Of a stretch of 64,000 nucleotides of DNA, positions 1-7,563 are shown piece by piece (the first letter of the stretch is position 1; each line of letters opens with the position of its first letter). The stretch spans positions 1 to 64,000 of the forward strand of contig NZ_JARZAG010000003.1 in NCBI RefSeq assembly GCF_029892155.1, given 5' to 3'. A program made the translations under genes and the position numbers. Under the pieces are notes generated by a model, which searched no databases, was not told the DNA's origin, and saw only the letters and a program-made list of their open reading frames with translations. The stretch is from Kitasatospora sp. GAS204B. Its GTDB lineage: Bacteria > Actinomycetota > Actinomycetes > Streptomycetales > Streptomycetaceae.

Positions 1-93
1 CGCCCGAGCGGGCCCCCAACCCCCCCCCGCTCACCCCGGGGGCGCTCGGGGGGCCGGCCGGGCCGGGCACCTGCGGGCCTCCCTCTTTTATAC

Positions 94-124
94 GGGGGGG
101 GGGCGCGCGCCGCGCCCCCCCCCC
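94..124 (-). terminator. All-GC hairpin downstream of the acyltransferase gene
   Basis: Ten G then CGCG (94-107) pairs perfectly with CGCG then ten C (111-124) around a 3-base loop. It begins 12 bases past the stop of the acyltransferase gene on the minus strand, so it is a plausible terminator. There is no clear T tract. The homopolymer runs in bases 1-136 are also error-prone in sequencing. Confidence 0.5.
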
Positions 125-136
125 TCCCCGTTGCCG

Positions 137-1174
137 TCAGAAGAACACGCTGCGGCGGTCCACCAGTAGCCGGTACAGGGTGTGCTGGATGGTCTCCCGC
201 ACCTCGTCGGTGAGGTTGAAGACCAGCATCGGGTCCTCGGCCGCCTCCGGCGGGTAGCCGTCGGTCCGGATCGGCTCACCGAACTGGATCGTCCACTTGG
301 TCGGCAGCGGCAGCACCCCCAGCGGGCCGAGCCAGGGGAAGGTCGGGGTGATCGGCAGGTAGGGCAGCCCCAGCAGCCTGGCCAGGCTCTTCACGTTGCC
401 CAGCATCGGGTAGGTCTCCTCGGCGCCCACGATCGAGCACGGCACGATCGGCACCTGGGCCCGCAGCGCGGAGGCGACGAACCCGCCGCGCCCGAACCGC
501 TGCAGCTTGTACCGCTCGGCGAACGGCTTGCCGATCCCCTTGAAGCCCTCCGGCCAGACGCCGACCACCTCGCCGCGCTCCAGCAGCGCCTGGGCGTCCT
601 CGTTGCAGGCCAGCGTGTGCCCGGCCTTGCGGGCCAGCTCGCCGACCAGCGGGAGCACGAAGACCAGGTCGGCGGCGAGCATCCGCAGGTGGCGCCGGGC
701 CGGATGGTGGTCGTGGATGGCGACCTGGGTCATCAGCGCGTCCAGCGGGACCACCCCGGAGTGGTTGGCCACCACCAGGGCGCCGCCCTCGGCCGGGATG
801 TTCTCGATGCCGCGGACCTCGATCCGGAAGTACTTCTCGGCCAGCGGCCGCAGCGCGGAGAGGAAGACCTCCTCGGTCAGCTCGCGGTCGAAGCCGAACT
901 CGTCCACCTCGTAGTCACCGGTGATCCGGCGCCGCAGGAAGGCCAGCCCACTGGCCGCCCGGCCTTCCCAACCCTTGCCGAACACCGACTCCGTCACCGG
1001 TCCGAGCCGGTCGGCCAGCAGGTCGCCCAACAGGTCACCCAGACCGTCGGCCAGTCGGGCGGCGACGGCAGCGAGGTCGGCACCCGCCTCGTCGCCGGCC
1101 GGCGACCAGCTCGGGGCGGACTCGATCGGGATCACCTTGGCCTCGCCGGGCAGCTCCTCGTGGGCGGCACTCAT
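137..1174 (-). CDS. PlsC-like lysophospholipid acyltransferase family protein
   Basis: A 345-residue protein with a 1-acylglycerol-phosphate-acyltransferase-like domain in about residues 90-320. The family transfers acyl groups to a lipid hydroxyl at the membrane; the exact acceptor cannot be read from the sequence. Visible motifs are NHSGVVPLD (the His/Asp catalytic region) near residue 137 and the second block PEGFKGIGKPF. The first 80 residues are an Ala-rich low-similarity extension. It starts 6 bases after the stop of the epimerase gene, so the two are probably cotranscribed. The pair resembles the neighbouring mycobacterial genes Rv0502 and Rv0501 as I recall them. Family assignment is firm, substrate unknown. 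Confidence 0.85.
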   Translation of the reverse strand: MSAAHEELPGEAKVIPIESAPSWSPAGDEAGADLAAVAARLADGLGDLLGDLLADRLGPVTESVFGKGWEGRAASGLAFLRRRITGDYEVDEFGFDRELTEEVFLSALRPLAEKYFRIEVRGIENIPAEGGALVVANHSGVVPLDALMTQVAIHDHHPARRHLRMLAADLVFVLPLVGELARKAGHTLACNEDAQALLERGEVVGVWPEGFKGIGKPFAERYKLQRFGRGGFVASALRAQVPIVPCSIVGAEETYPMLGNVKSLARLLGLPYLPITPTFPWLGPLGVLPLPTKWTIQFGEPIRTDGYPPEAAEDPMLVFNLTDEVRETIQHTLYRLLVDRRSVFF

Positions 1175-1180
1175 CGGGCC

Positions 1181-2278
1181 TCAGCTCCTGTCGTCAGGGG
1201 TGCGCACGTCCTCGGGGGTACGCAGCAGCGCGGTCAGCCGGTCGGTCACGGTGGCCAGCCGTTCGGGGGGCAGCAGACCGGCGCGCTGCCCGGCGGCGAA
1301 GTCGGCGAAGGCCTCGGTGGTGCTGAACCGCGGGCGGTAGCCGAAGACCTCGCGCAGCGCGGTGGTGTCCACCACCCGGCCGTGCGCCAGCAGGCCGATC
1401 TGCTCGGTGGAGAAGTCCGACACCCGACTCCGCTTGGCCAGCGCGGCCACCCAACCGAGCGCGGGCAGCAGTATCGGCACGGTGGGCCGGCCCAGCCGCC
1501 GGGCGCACTGCGAGAGCAGCAGCACGCCCTCGCCCGCGACGTTGAAGGTGCCGGTGCGCCGCGGCTCGCCCTCACCCGGGTCCAGCGCGGCCAGCCGCAG
1601 CACCTCGACGGCGTCGTCCTCGTGCACGAACTGCAGCCGCGGGTCGTGGCCGAGCGCGGTGGGCAGCACCGGCAGCGTGAAGTACTCGGCGAGCGGGGTG
1701 TCGGCACCGGGGCCGACCAGGTTGGCGAACCGCAGCACGCTGACCGCGACGTCGGGGCGGCGCCGGGCGAAGCCGCGCACGTAACCCTCGACCTCCGCCG
1801 CGTCCTTGGCGAAGCCGCCGGTCGGCAGGGTCTTGGGCTGGGTCCGCTCGGTGAAGACGGCCGGGTCGCGCGGGGTCGACCCGTAGACGCCGGTGGTCGA
1901 CTTCACCACCAGGCGGCGGAGCACGGCGGACTGCTGGCAGGCACCGAGCAGCTGCATGCTGCCGATGACGTTGATCTCCTTGACCGTGGCCCGCGCCGAG
2001 GTGCCCGGGTTGGTGGCGCTGACGTTGAGGTGCACCACGGTGTCCACCGCGTACTCGGCCAGCACGCGGGCGATCGCCGGGCGGCGCAGGTCGGCGTGCG
2101 CGAAGACGAAGTCGGCACAACGGCTGTGGTCCAGCGGTGCGACGGACCCGACCGGACGGCGCGGCGGCTCGGTGTCCACCCCGACCACCAGGTCCACCCC
2201 CGGCTCGCGGCGGATCCGGTCGACGAACCGGGCACCGAGTTGCCGGGCCACGCCGGTGACCAGCACGACCTTGCCCAC
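1181..2278 (-). CDS. NAD-dependent epimerase/dehydratase, GalE-like (SDR extended)
   Basis: The protein has 365 residues if it starts at the GTG giving VGKVVLVTGVARQLG; the open frame upstream of that is ordinary GC-rich noise. The N-terminal Rossmann motif VTGVARQLG binds the dinucleotide. VKSTTGVYGS and the downstream region are typical of nucleotide-sugar or sterol-type extended SDRs, but the canonical YxxxK is not obvious, so catalytic competence is uncertain. A GGGAGG-like ribosome binding site precedes the chosen start. It lies directly upstream of the acyltransferase gene and downstream of the bS22 and HTH genes, an order conserved in mycobacteria. Sugar nucleotide modification is a guess from the family. 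Confidence 0.8.
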   Translation of the reverse strand: MGKVVLVTGVARQLGARFVDRIRREPGVDLVVGVDTEPPRRPVGSVAPLDHSRCADFVFAHADLRRPAIARVLAEYAVDTVVHLNVSATNPGTSARATVKEINVIGSMQLLGACQQSAVLRRLVVKSTTGVYGSTPRDPAVFTERTQPKTLPTGGFAKDAAEVEGYVRGFARRRPDVAVSVLRFANLVGPGADTPLAEYFTLPVLPTALGHDPRLQFVHEDDAVEVLRLAALDPGEGEPRRTGTFNVAGEGVLLLSQCARRLGRPTVPILLPALGWVAALAKRSRVSDFSTEQIGLLAHGRVVDTTALREVFGYRPRFSTTEAFADFAAGQRAGLLPPERLATVTDRLTALLRTPEDVRTPDDRS

Positions 2279-2417
2279 GTCCTCGCCGCCCTCCCTGCCG
2301 TCGCCCCGCTGCCACGGGTGGTTGCACCGTACCGCGTCGGCTCCCCGAAACAGACGTTGCCCGCCCCGGCAAGCCGGGACGGGCAACGGTTGCACCTGGA
2401 GCGGGGCTCCGAGGGTG

Positions 2418-2516
2418 TTACTTCTTGTTGCGACGCTGCACGCGGGTCCGCTTCAGAAGCTTGCGGTGCTTCTTCTTGGCCATACGCTTGCGACGCTTCT
2501 TGATGACAGAGCCCAC
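2418..2516 (-). CDS. Small ribosomal subunit protein bS22 (AURKAIP1/COX24 type), 32 aa
   Basis: A 32-codon gene starting GTG and encoding [20 protein letters not shown] followed by [12 protein letters not shown], that is, almost only Lys and Arg. This matches the tiny actinobacterial protein seen in mycobacterial 70S structures as bS22 and related to mitochondrial mS38 (AURKAIP1). It would act as an RNA-binding tail in the 30S subunit. It is too short for most ORF callers. A GAGGG-like ribosome binding site lies upstream. The neighbours (HTH gene upstream, epimerase downstream) are the same as in M. tuberculosis around Rv0500A/B. Identification rests on near-exact recall of the family sequence. 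Confidence 0.9.
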   Translation of the reverse strand: MGSVIKKRRKRMAKKKHRKLLKRTRVQRRNKK

Positions 2517-2637
2517 GGAACAACCCTCGCTCACTGAGACTTCCGCCCGTGAGAGACGGAGTCCATACGACTGACGGAGGGCCTAGCCTACCGTTTGCGC
2601 GGCCAGCACCGTAATCGGGACCGGACGCACCCCCCGG

Positions 2638-2847
2638 TCAGGCGCTCTGACGGCCGACGTAGGAGTCCTTGAGGTAGTCGTGGACCGCCTGTTCGGGCAC
2701 CCGGAAGGACCGGCCGACCCGGATGGCGGGCAGCTCTCCGCTGTGCACCAGCCGGTACACCGTCATCTTGGAGACCCTCATGACCGAGGCGACTTCCGCC
2801 ACGGTCAGGAAGTTGACCTCTTGCAGGGGGCGTTCGCCGGAACTCAT
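2638..2847 (-). CDS. Excisionase-like helix-turn-helix DNA-binding protein (BdtA-like)
   Basis: A 69-residue protein beginning MSSGERPLQEVNFLTVAEVA. The MerR/excisionase-type winged HTH spans about residues 13-62 (LTVAEVASVMRVSKMTVYRL and RVGRSFRVPEQAVHDYL). It belongs to the BldC-related family of very small regulators and looks like the Streptomyces protein called BdtA. I set the start at the ATG before SSGERPLQ, because the longer open frame adds only unrelated codons. It lies 121 bases upstream of the bS22 gene. The 258 bases between it and the acuC-like gene should hold its promoter; no clear hexamers stand out there. The regulatory target is unknown. Confidence 0.85.
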   Translation of the reverse strand: MSSGERPLQEVNFLTVAEVASVMRVSKMTVYRLVHSGELPAIRVGRSFRVPEQAVHDYLKDSYVGRQSA

Positions 2848-3105
2848 GACCTCACCCGACCCTTTTCCGTGTGCAAGGCACCGGCTTCCCCTCCGGTGAC
2901 TCCACCGACACACGCGTATCCCCAGAGTAGTTGCGGGTGGTACGCGTGGGAAGAGGGGGATGCCGACTCCTTGTACGGTCAGAGATCCCCCTGTTGCAGT
3001 ACGTAGGCGGTCAGTCGTCTGCCCCAGTCCGCCTCACGTCGGCGCCACTCCGGCCGCACCTCGGCCGCGCGTCCGGCGATCGGGCGGGAGCAGGGCGGGC
3101 CGGGT

Positions 3106-4305
3106 TCAGGCCAGCAGGCCGAGCTGGGGGAAGGCTGCCCGGCGGGTGGCCAGGATCGCCTGGTCGAGGCGGTCGCCGGGGTCGTAGCCGGACTCGGCGA
3201 AGTCGCGGAAGTGCGCGTCGGCGCCGTCGGTCATCCGGCTCGGGGCGGGGCAGCGGGTGCGCCGGTAGACCTCGGCGCGCCAGGCCTCGGGGGTTTCGGT
3301 GGCCGGGTCGACGGGGTGGCCGGCGGCGATGGCCACCAGGTGGGTCCAGGTCCGCGGCACCACGTCCACCACCGCGTAGCCACCGCCGCCGAGCGCCACC
3401 CAGCGTCCCTCGCAGTGCCGGTGGGCCAGCTCGTGCAGGGCGCCGGCGACCGCGCGCTGGGCGTCCACGGTGACCGCGAGGTGGGCCAGCGGGTCCTCCA
3501 GGTGGGTGTCCGCGCCGTGCTGGCTGACGATCACCTGGGGGTCGAAGGCCGCGATCAGCTCGGGGACCACGGCGTGGAAGGCACGCAGCCAGCCGGTGTC
3601 GCCGGTGCCGGCCGGCAGTGGGAGGTTGACGGCCGAGCCGGGCGCCTGCTCGCCGCCGGTCTCGGTGGCCCAACCGGTCTGCGGGAACAGCGTGCTGGGG
3701 TGCTCGTGCAGCGAGATGGTGAGCACCCGCGGATCGTCCCAGAAGGCCTGCTGCACCCCGTCGCCGTGGTGCACGTCCACATCGACGTAGACGACCCGCT
3801 CGGCGCCCAGTTCGAGCAGCCGGGCGATCGCCAGGGCGGCGTCGTTGTAGACGCAGAAGCCGGAGGCCCGCCCGGGCATCGCGTGGTGCAGGCCGCCGGC
3901 GAAGTTGACGGCGTGCCGGGCCCGGCCCTGCCAGACCGCCTCGGCGGCGCCCACCGACTGACCGGCGATCAGCGCGGAGGCGGTGTGGATGGCCGGGAAG
4001 ACCGGGTTGTCCTCGGTGCCCAGGCCGTGCCGCTCGTCCAGGGTGCCGGGGTGTGCGGCAGCTTGCCGGACCGCCTCGATGTAGTCCAGCCGGTGGACCA
4101 GGTGCAGGGTCGACTCGCCCGCCGGCGGGGCGGCGGTCACCGTCACCCCGGGCAGCCCGGGCAGCCCGAAGGCCTCGACCAGCCGCATGGTGAGCGCGAG
4201 CCGGGTCGGGTCCATCGGGTGGGTCGGGCTGAAGTTGTAGGCGGTGACCCCCTCGTCCCAGAAGAGGCGCAGGCTGCAGGGCTGATCAGACTCGGCTTGA
4301 GGCAT
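3106..4305 (-). CDS. acuC: AcuC-like acetoin utilization protein / class I histone deacetylase family
   Basis: A 399-residue Zn-dependent deacetylase of the arginase/HDAC fold. AcuC proteins remove acetyl groups from lysines, notably on acetyl-CoA synthetase. Metal and active-site blocks are visible: YVDVDVHHGDGVQQAF (about residues 171-186), SQHGADTHLEDPLAHLAVT and LGGGGYAVVDVVPRTWTHL. The N-terminus (MPQAESDQPCSLRLFWDEGV, then YNFSPTHPMDP) is typical for actinobacterial AcuC. It overlaps the 3' end of the upstream MFS gene by 20 bases, so translation of the two is probably coupled. Length fits the family. Confidence 0.9.
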   Translation of the reverse strand: MPQAESDQPCSLRLFWDEGVTAYNFSPTHPMDPTRLALTMRLVEAFGLPGLPGVTVTAAPPAGESTLHLVHRLDYIEAVRQAAAHPGTLDERHGLGTEDNPVFPAIHTASALIAGQSVGAAEAVWQGRARHAVNFAGGLHHAMPGRASGFCVYNDAALAIARLLELGAERVVYVDVDVHHGDGVQQAFWDDPRVLTISLHEHPSTLFPQTGWATETGGEQAPGSAVNLPLPAGTGDTGWLRAFHAVVPELIAAFDPQVIVSQHGADTHLEDPLAHLAVTVDAQRAVAGALHELAHRHCEGRWVALGGGGYAVVDVVPRTWTHLVAIAAGHPVDPATETPEAWRAEVYRRTRCPAPSRMTDGADAHFRDFAESGYDPGDRLDQAILATRRAAFPQLGLLA

Positions 4306-5500
4306 GGTCCAAAAGTAGTGGCTGGCGTTCGGCGGGAGCGAAGTGCCCGGCCAGCGGGACCACCACGAGCACCAGCAGCATCGGCGCCAGCAGCGCCCAG
4401 CGGAACGAGCCGGCCCCCGCGATCGCGCCGACCAGCGGCGAACCGATCAGGAAGCCCACGTAGTTGAAGAGGTTCAGCCGGGCCACCGCCGCGTCCGAGT
4501 CCTGCGGGAAGAGCCGCCCGCCGGCCGCGAAGACCTGCGGGATGACCGCGCAGATGCCGAGCCCGAGCACGGTGAAGCCGGCGATCCCGGCCCACGGCGC
4601 GGGCGCCAGCGCCGCGATGCCGAAGCCGAGCGCCGCCACCGCGGCGCCGCCGCGCACCACCGCGGCGGCACCGAAGCGCTGCACGCCGCGGTCGCCGAAG
4701 GTGCGCCCGACCAGCAGCGCGACCATGTAGCCGGCGTAGCCGAGCGCGCCCACCCGGTCGCCGCTGTGCAGCGTCTCGGTCAGGTACTTGGCGCTCCAGT
4801 TGGAGACCGTGGAGTCGGCGATGTAGGCGAAGGCCATCGCGGCGCAGAGCGGCAGCAGCGGCTTCCACGGGATCGACCGGGCGGCGGCCGCCACCGCCTC
4901 CTCGACCGCGTGGCCGAGTTCACCCGGCCCGGCGAAGAACCGTCCGGCGATCAGCGCGGCCGGGACCAGCACCGCGACACTGGCACCGAAGAGCGTGATC
5001 AGGTGCAGGTGCGCACCGCCGCTGGCGAGCAGCGCGCCGATGATCCCGCCGGCGCTGAACGCCGCGTGGAAGCCGAGCATGATCGAGCGGCCGTAGCGGT
5101 GCTGCAGGCCGACCCCGAGCATGTTCATCGAGGCGTCCAGCGCGCCGACCAGCAGCCCGAAGGCGGCCAGCGCCAGGGCGAGCGCCCAGAGCGAGTGCCC
5201 CAGGCCCACCCCGACCAGGGTCAGGCAGACGGCCGGCTGGACGATCCGCAGCACGGTGCGCGGGGCGGTCCGTTTGACGAGTTGCTCGGAGCTGATCGAC
5301 CCGACGCCGGCCAGGATCGGCACGGCGGCCAGGAAGATCGTCAGGGTGCCGTCGGACAGCCCGTACTGCCGCTGGATGCCCGGGATCCGGGTGACCAGCA
5401 GGGCGAAGGTGATGCCCTGGAGCAGGAAGGCGACCAGCAGGGCGGTGCGGGCCTGGCGCAGCCGAGCCGAGACTTCGGCGGGTACGGCCTGGGTCGTCAT
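4286..5500 (-). CDS. MFS transporter (12-TM type)
   Basis: A 404-residue membrane protein starting MTTQAVPAEVSARLRQARTA; an earlier in-frame codon exists, but the sequence before MTTQ is not protein-like. About twelve hydrophobic segments begin with ALLVAFLLQGITFALLV. The pattern LVTRIPGIQRQYGLSDGTLT matches the sugar/fucose-permease-like or multidrug MFS group common in Streptomyces. Substrate unknown. Its 3' end overlaps the acuC-like gene by 20 bases. The C-terminal tail is short and polar. Confidence 0.85.
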   Translation of the reverse strand: MTTQAVPAEVSARLRQARTALLVAFLLQGITFALLVTRIPGIQRQYGLSDGTLTIFLAAVPILAGVGSISSEQLVKRTAPRTVLRIVQPAVCLTLVGVGLGHSLWALALALAAFGLLVGALDASMNMLGVGLQHRYGRSIMLGFHAAFSAGGIIGALLASGGAHLHLITLFGASVAVLVPAALIAGRFFAGPGELGHAVEEAVAAAARSIPWKPLLPLCAAMAFAYIADSTVSNWSAKYLTETLHSGDRVGALGYAGYMVALLVGRTFGDRGVQRFGAAAVVRGGAAVAALGFGIAALAPAPWAGIAGFTVLGLGICAVIPQVFAAGGRLFPQDSDAAVARLNLFNYVGFLIGSPLVGAIAGAGSFRWALLAPMLLVLVVVPLAGHFAPAERQPLLLDHASSRV

Positions 5501-5633
5501 CCGGACCTCGCTCACCACCGGTCCAGTGGCTACTGGCCGGTACGACGATATTGGCGCGAGCGTAGGGGGTGGGCGCGGGTTTGGGGAGAGGGCCGACGGC
5601 AACGATCGGGCGACGAGGACGATCTGGCCTCGA

Positions 5634-6296
5634 TCAGGCGTCCAGCAGCTCCAGCACCTCGGCCAGGCCGCCGATCAGCCCGGTGGCACCGGCCTCGGTG
5701 AGCCGCTCGGCCGGGGTGAGCGCGGTGTAGCCGTACACGTCCATCCCGGCGGCCCGGGCCGCCAGCACGCCCATCGGGCTGTCCTCGATCACCAGGCAAC
5801 GCGCCGGTGCCACCCCCAGGGTGCGGGCGGCGTGCTGGAACAGGTCGGGCGCGGGCTTGCCGACACCGACGTCCTGGGCGCTGAAGATCCGCTCCTCGGG
5901 GAGCAGGCCGCGCAGTCCGGTGAGGTCGAGCGCGGCGCGGATCCAGTCGTGCCCGGCCGAGGAGGCCAGGCAGTACGGCACGCCGCGCCGGCCGAGCTCC
6001 TTGAGCAGTTCGGCGGCGCCGGGCACCGGGGTGAGCTCGGTCGCGAAGGCGGCGAACACCCGGTCGTGGAAGGCCTGCGGGAAGTCGGCGGGCAGCGTGG
6101 CGCCGAACCGCTCGGCGACCAGCTCGCGCACCGCGTGGCTGGCCCGGCCCATCAGCTCGCGGTAGGAGTCCTCGACGGTGATCGGGAAGCCGAGGCCGGT
6201 GAGGTACTCGGCCAGCAGGCGGTTGGATATCGGCTCGCTGTCGACCAGCACGCCGTCGTTGTCGAAGATGACCAGGTCGTGGTTCACCGCTGTCAC
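5634..6296 (-). CDS. HAD superfamily phosphatase, beta-phosphoglucomutase-like
   Basis: A 220-residue protein. HAD motif I is FDNDGVLVDSEP at the N-terminus, motif II is the Ser of CLASSAGHDW, the motif III Lys is in GVGKPAPDLF, and motif IV is LVIEDSPMGVLAARAAGMDVYG. The cap domain sits after motif I, as in beta-phosphoglucomutase and small sugar-phosphate phosphatases (subclass IA). The GTG start overlaps the proC stop in a GTGA arrangement, so it is translationally coupled to proC. A second GTG 9 bases downstream is possible. The substrate cannot be named; phosphatase of a small sugar or polyol phosphate is the family expectation. Confidence 0.85.
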   Translation of the reverse strand: MTAVNHDLVIFDNDGVLVDSEPISNRLLAEYLTGLGFPITVEDSYRELMGRASHAVRELVAERFGATLPADFPQAFHDRVFAAFATELTPVPGAAELLKELGRRGVPYCLASSAGHDWIRAALDLTGLRGLLPEERIFSAQDVGVGKPAPDLFQHAARTLGVAPARCLVIEDSPMGVLAARAAGMDVYGYTALTPAERLTEAGATGLIGGLAEVLELLDA

Positions 6297-7120
6297 TTCC
6301 CGCCGGAGGCCAGCTCGCGGGACCGGTCGCGGGCCGCTTCCAGCGCGCCGAGCAGCGCCGCCCGCACCCCGTGGTTCTCCAGCTCGCGGATGGCCGCGAT
6401 GGTGGTGCCGGCCGGCGAGGTGACCGCCTCGCGCAGCTTGACCGGGTGCTCGCCGGAGTCCCGCAGCATCACCGAGGCGCCGATCGCGGACTGCACGATC
6501 AGGTCGTGCGCCACCTGCCGGGGCAGGCCGAGCAGGATGCCGGCGTCGGTCATCGCCTCGACCAGGTAGTAGAAGTAGGCGGGGCCGGAGCCGGAGAGCG
6601 CGGTGGCGGCGTCCTGCTGGGACTCGGGCAGCCGCAGCGCCTTGCCGACCGACTGGAAGATCTGCTCGGCCCGCCGCAGGTGCTCCTCGCCCGCGTGCGA
6701 GCCGCCGGAGATGACGCTCATCCCCTCGTCCACCAGGACGGGGGTGTTGGGCATCACCCGCACCACCGGCGTGCCGGCCGGCAGCCGGGCCTCGAACCAG
6801 CGGGTCGGGATGCCGGCCGCGGCCGAGATGACCAGCCGGTCGCTGCCGACGTGCGGGCCGAGCTCCTCCATCAGCGTTCCCATGTCCTGCGGCTTGACCG
6901 CCAGGATCAGGGTGTCGGCCAGCTTGGCCGCCTCCCGGTTGGTGCAGGCGCCGACCCCGTACCTGCGGGCCAGCTCGGCGGCCCGCTCGGGACGGCGGGC
7001 GGTGACCCAGACCTCGGCCGGGCGCTTGCCGGCCCGCAACAGACCGGAGAGCAGCGCTTCGCCGATCTTGCCGGTGCCCAGGAAGGCGATCCGCTGGGGA
7101 TGGACGGCGCTGCTGGTCAT
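6293..7120 (-). CDS. proC: Pyrroline-5-carboxylate reductase
   Basis: A 275-residue enzyme for the last step of proline synthesis (P5C to proline, NAD(P)H). The Rossmann motif IAFLGTGKIGEALLSGLLRAG is at the N-terminus. ALSGSGPAYFYYLVEAMTDA and the C-terminal REAVTSPAGTTIAAIRELEN are diagnostic for the family. A GGAG ribosome binding site precedes the ATG, and a TACTGT hexamer about 25 bases upstream (7144-7149) is a good -10 candidate. A coupled HAD phosphatase follows. The gene is the last core gene before the accessory block. Confidence 0.95.
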   Translation of the reverse strand: MTSSAVHPQRIAFLGTGKIGEALLSGLLRAGKRPAEVWVTARRPERAAELARRYGVGACTNREAAKLADTLILAVKPQDMGTLMEELGPHVGSDRLVISAAAGIPTRWFEARLPAGTPVVRVMPNTPVLVDEGMSVISGGSHAGEEHLRRAEQIFQSVGKALRLPESQQDAATALSGSGPAYFYYLVEAMTDAGILLGLPRQVAHDLIVQSAIGASVMLRDSGEHPVKLREAVTSPAGTTIAAIRELENHGVRAALLGALEAARDRSRELASGGK

Positions 7121-7172
7121 GGCGTGGCTCCTTGATCACCGCGACAGTACTGCCGCCCATCCTCGCACCCGG

Positions 7173-7229
7173 CCCTGGGCCGTCGGGGGACCCGTCCACC
7201 GGGCGGACGGCTCCCCCGACGGCCCAGGG
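7173..7229. repeat. 18-bp perfect hairpin in a divergent intergenic region
   Basis: CCCTGGGCCGTCGGGGGA (7173-7190) pairs perfectly with 7212-7229. Inside the loop, CCGTCC (7192-7197) pairs with GGACGG (7205-7210), giving a two-tier stem. It looks like a terminator but sits upstream of two divergent genes, not at a 3' end. It may be the relic of a lost gene, an attenuator, or an end of the inserted block. Confidence 0.6.
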
Positions 7230-7414
7230 GCGACCAGGCGGTGGTCGAGCATCGCTCGCGCGACGCGCCCGGGCGTCGGGGAGTGAGGAAGATCGCACGG
7301 GAGTCTCCGGAGGATTCGCCGGACCGGAGCGCAACCGGGACATCGGACAGTGCGCCCCCGCTTCGCACGGGTTTGTGACTGATCATCAGCGACAAGTTAT
7401 ATTTCTATTTGTCA

Positions 7415-7428
7415 ATTTACTAGTAAAT
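7415..7428. promoter_or_regulatory. AT-rich 14-bp palindrome, possible operator
   Basis: ATTTACTAGTAAAT is a perfect palindrome in a locally AT-rich stretch, set in very GC-rich DNA. TTATAT (7398-7403) could be a -10 for the antiporter gene, with TTGTGA (7373-7378) as a -35 at 19-base spacing. On the minus strand TTGACA (7414-7409) overlaps the palindrome edge. Confidence 0.4.
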
Positions 7429-7563
7429 CCCGATCCGCCCGCCGCTCCCGATAACGGCGAAGTCTGGGAGGTTCACCATGCCAACCCCGCCACGGAGCCC
7501 TCGGTCGGCGACGCCGGCACCCCACCGGCCGACCACGCAGGGTGGCGACGGCCGGGAGCGCCG

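Larger units (their letters stand above)
7121..7563. other. 443-base divergent intergenic region between proC and the antiporter
   Basis: No credible gene. It contains the proC -10 candidate (7144-7149), a large hairpin (7173-7229) and an AT-rich island (about 7376-7430) with a palindrome. It marks the left edge of the accessory block. Confidence 0.6.

Noticed and set aside
1..136. A gene in the first 136 bases
   Set aside because: The region is dominated by G and C homopolymers and a hairpin; the 63-codon minus frame over its right part is antisense noise or overlaps the acyltransferase end.
182..2503. A 773-codon plus-strand frame over the acyltransferase and epimerase genes
   Set aside because: It is antisense to two recognisable genes and shows no domain pattern; its composition is that of a shadow frame.
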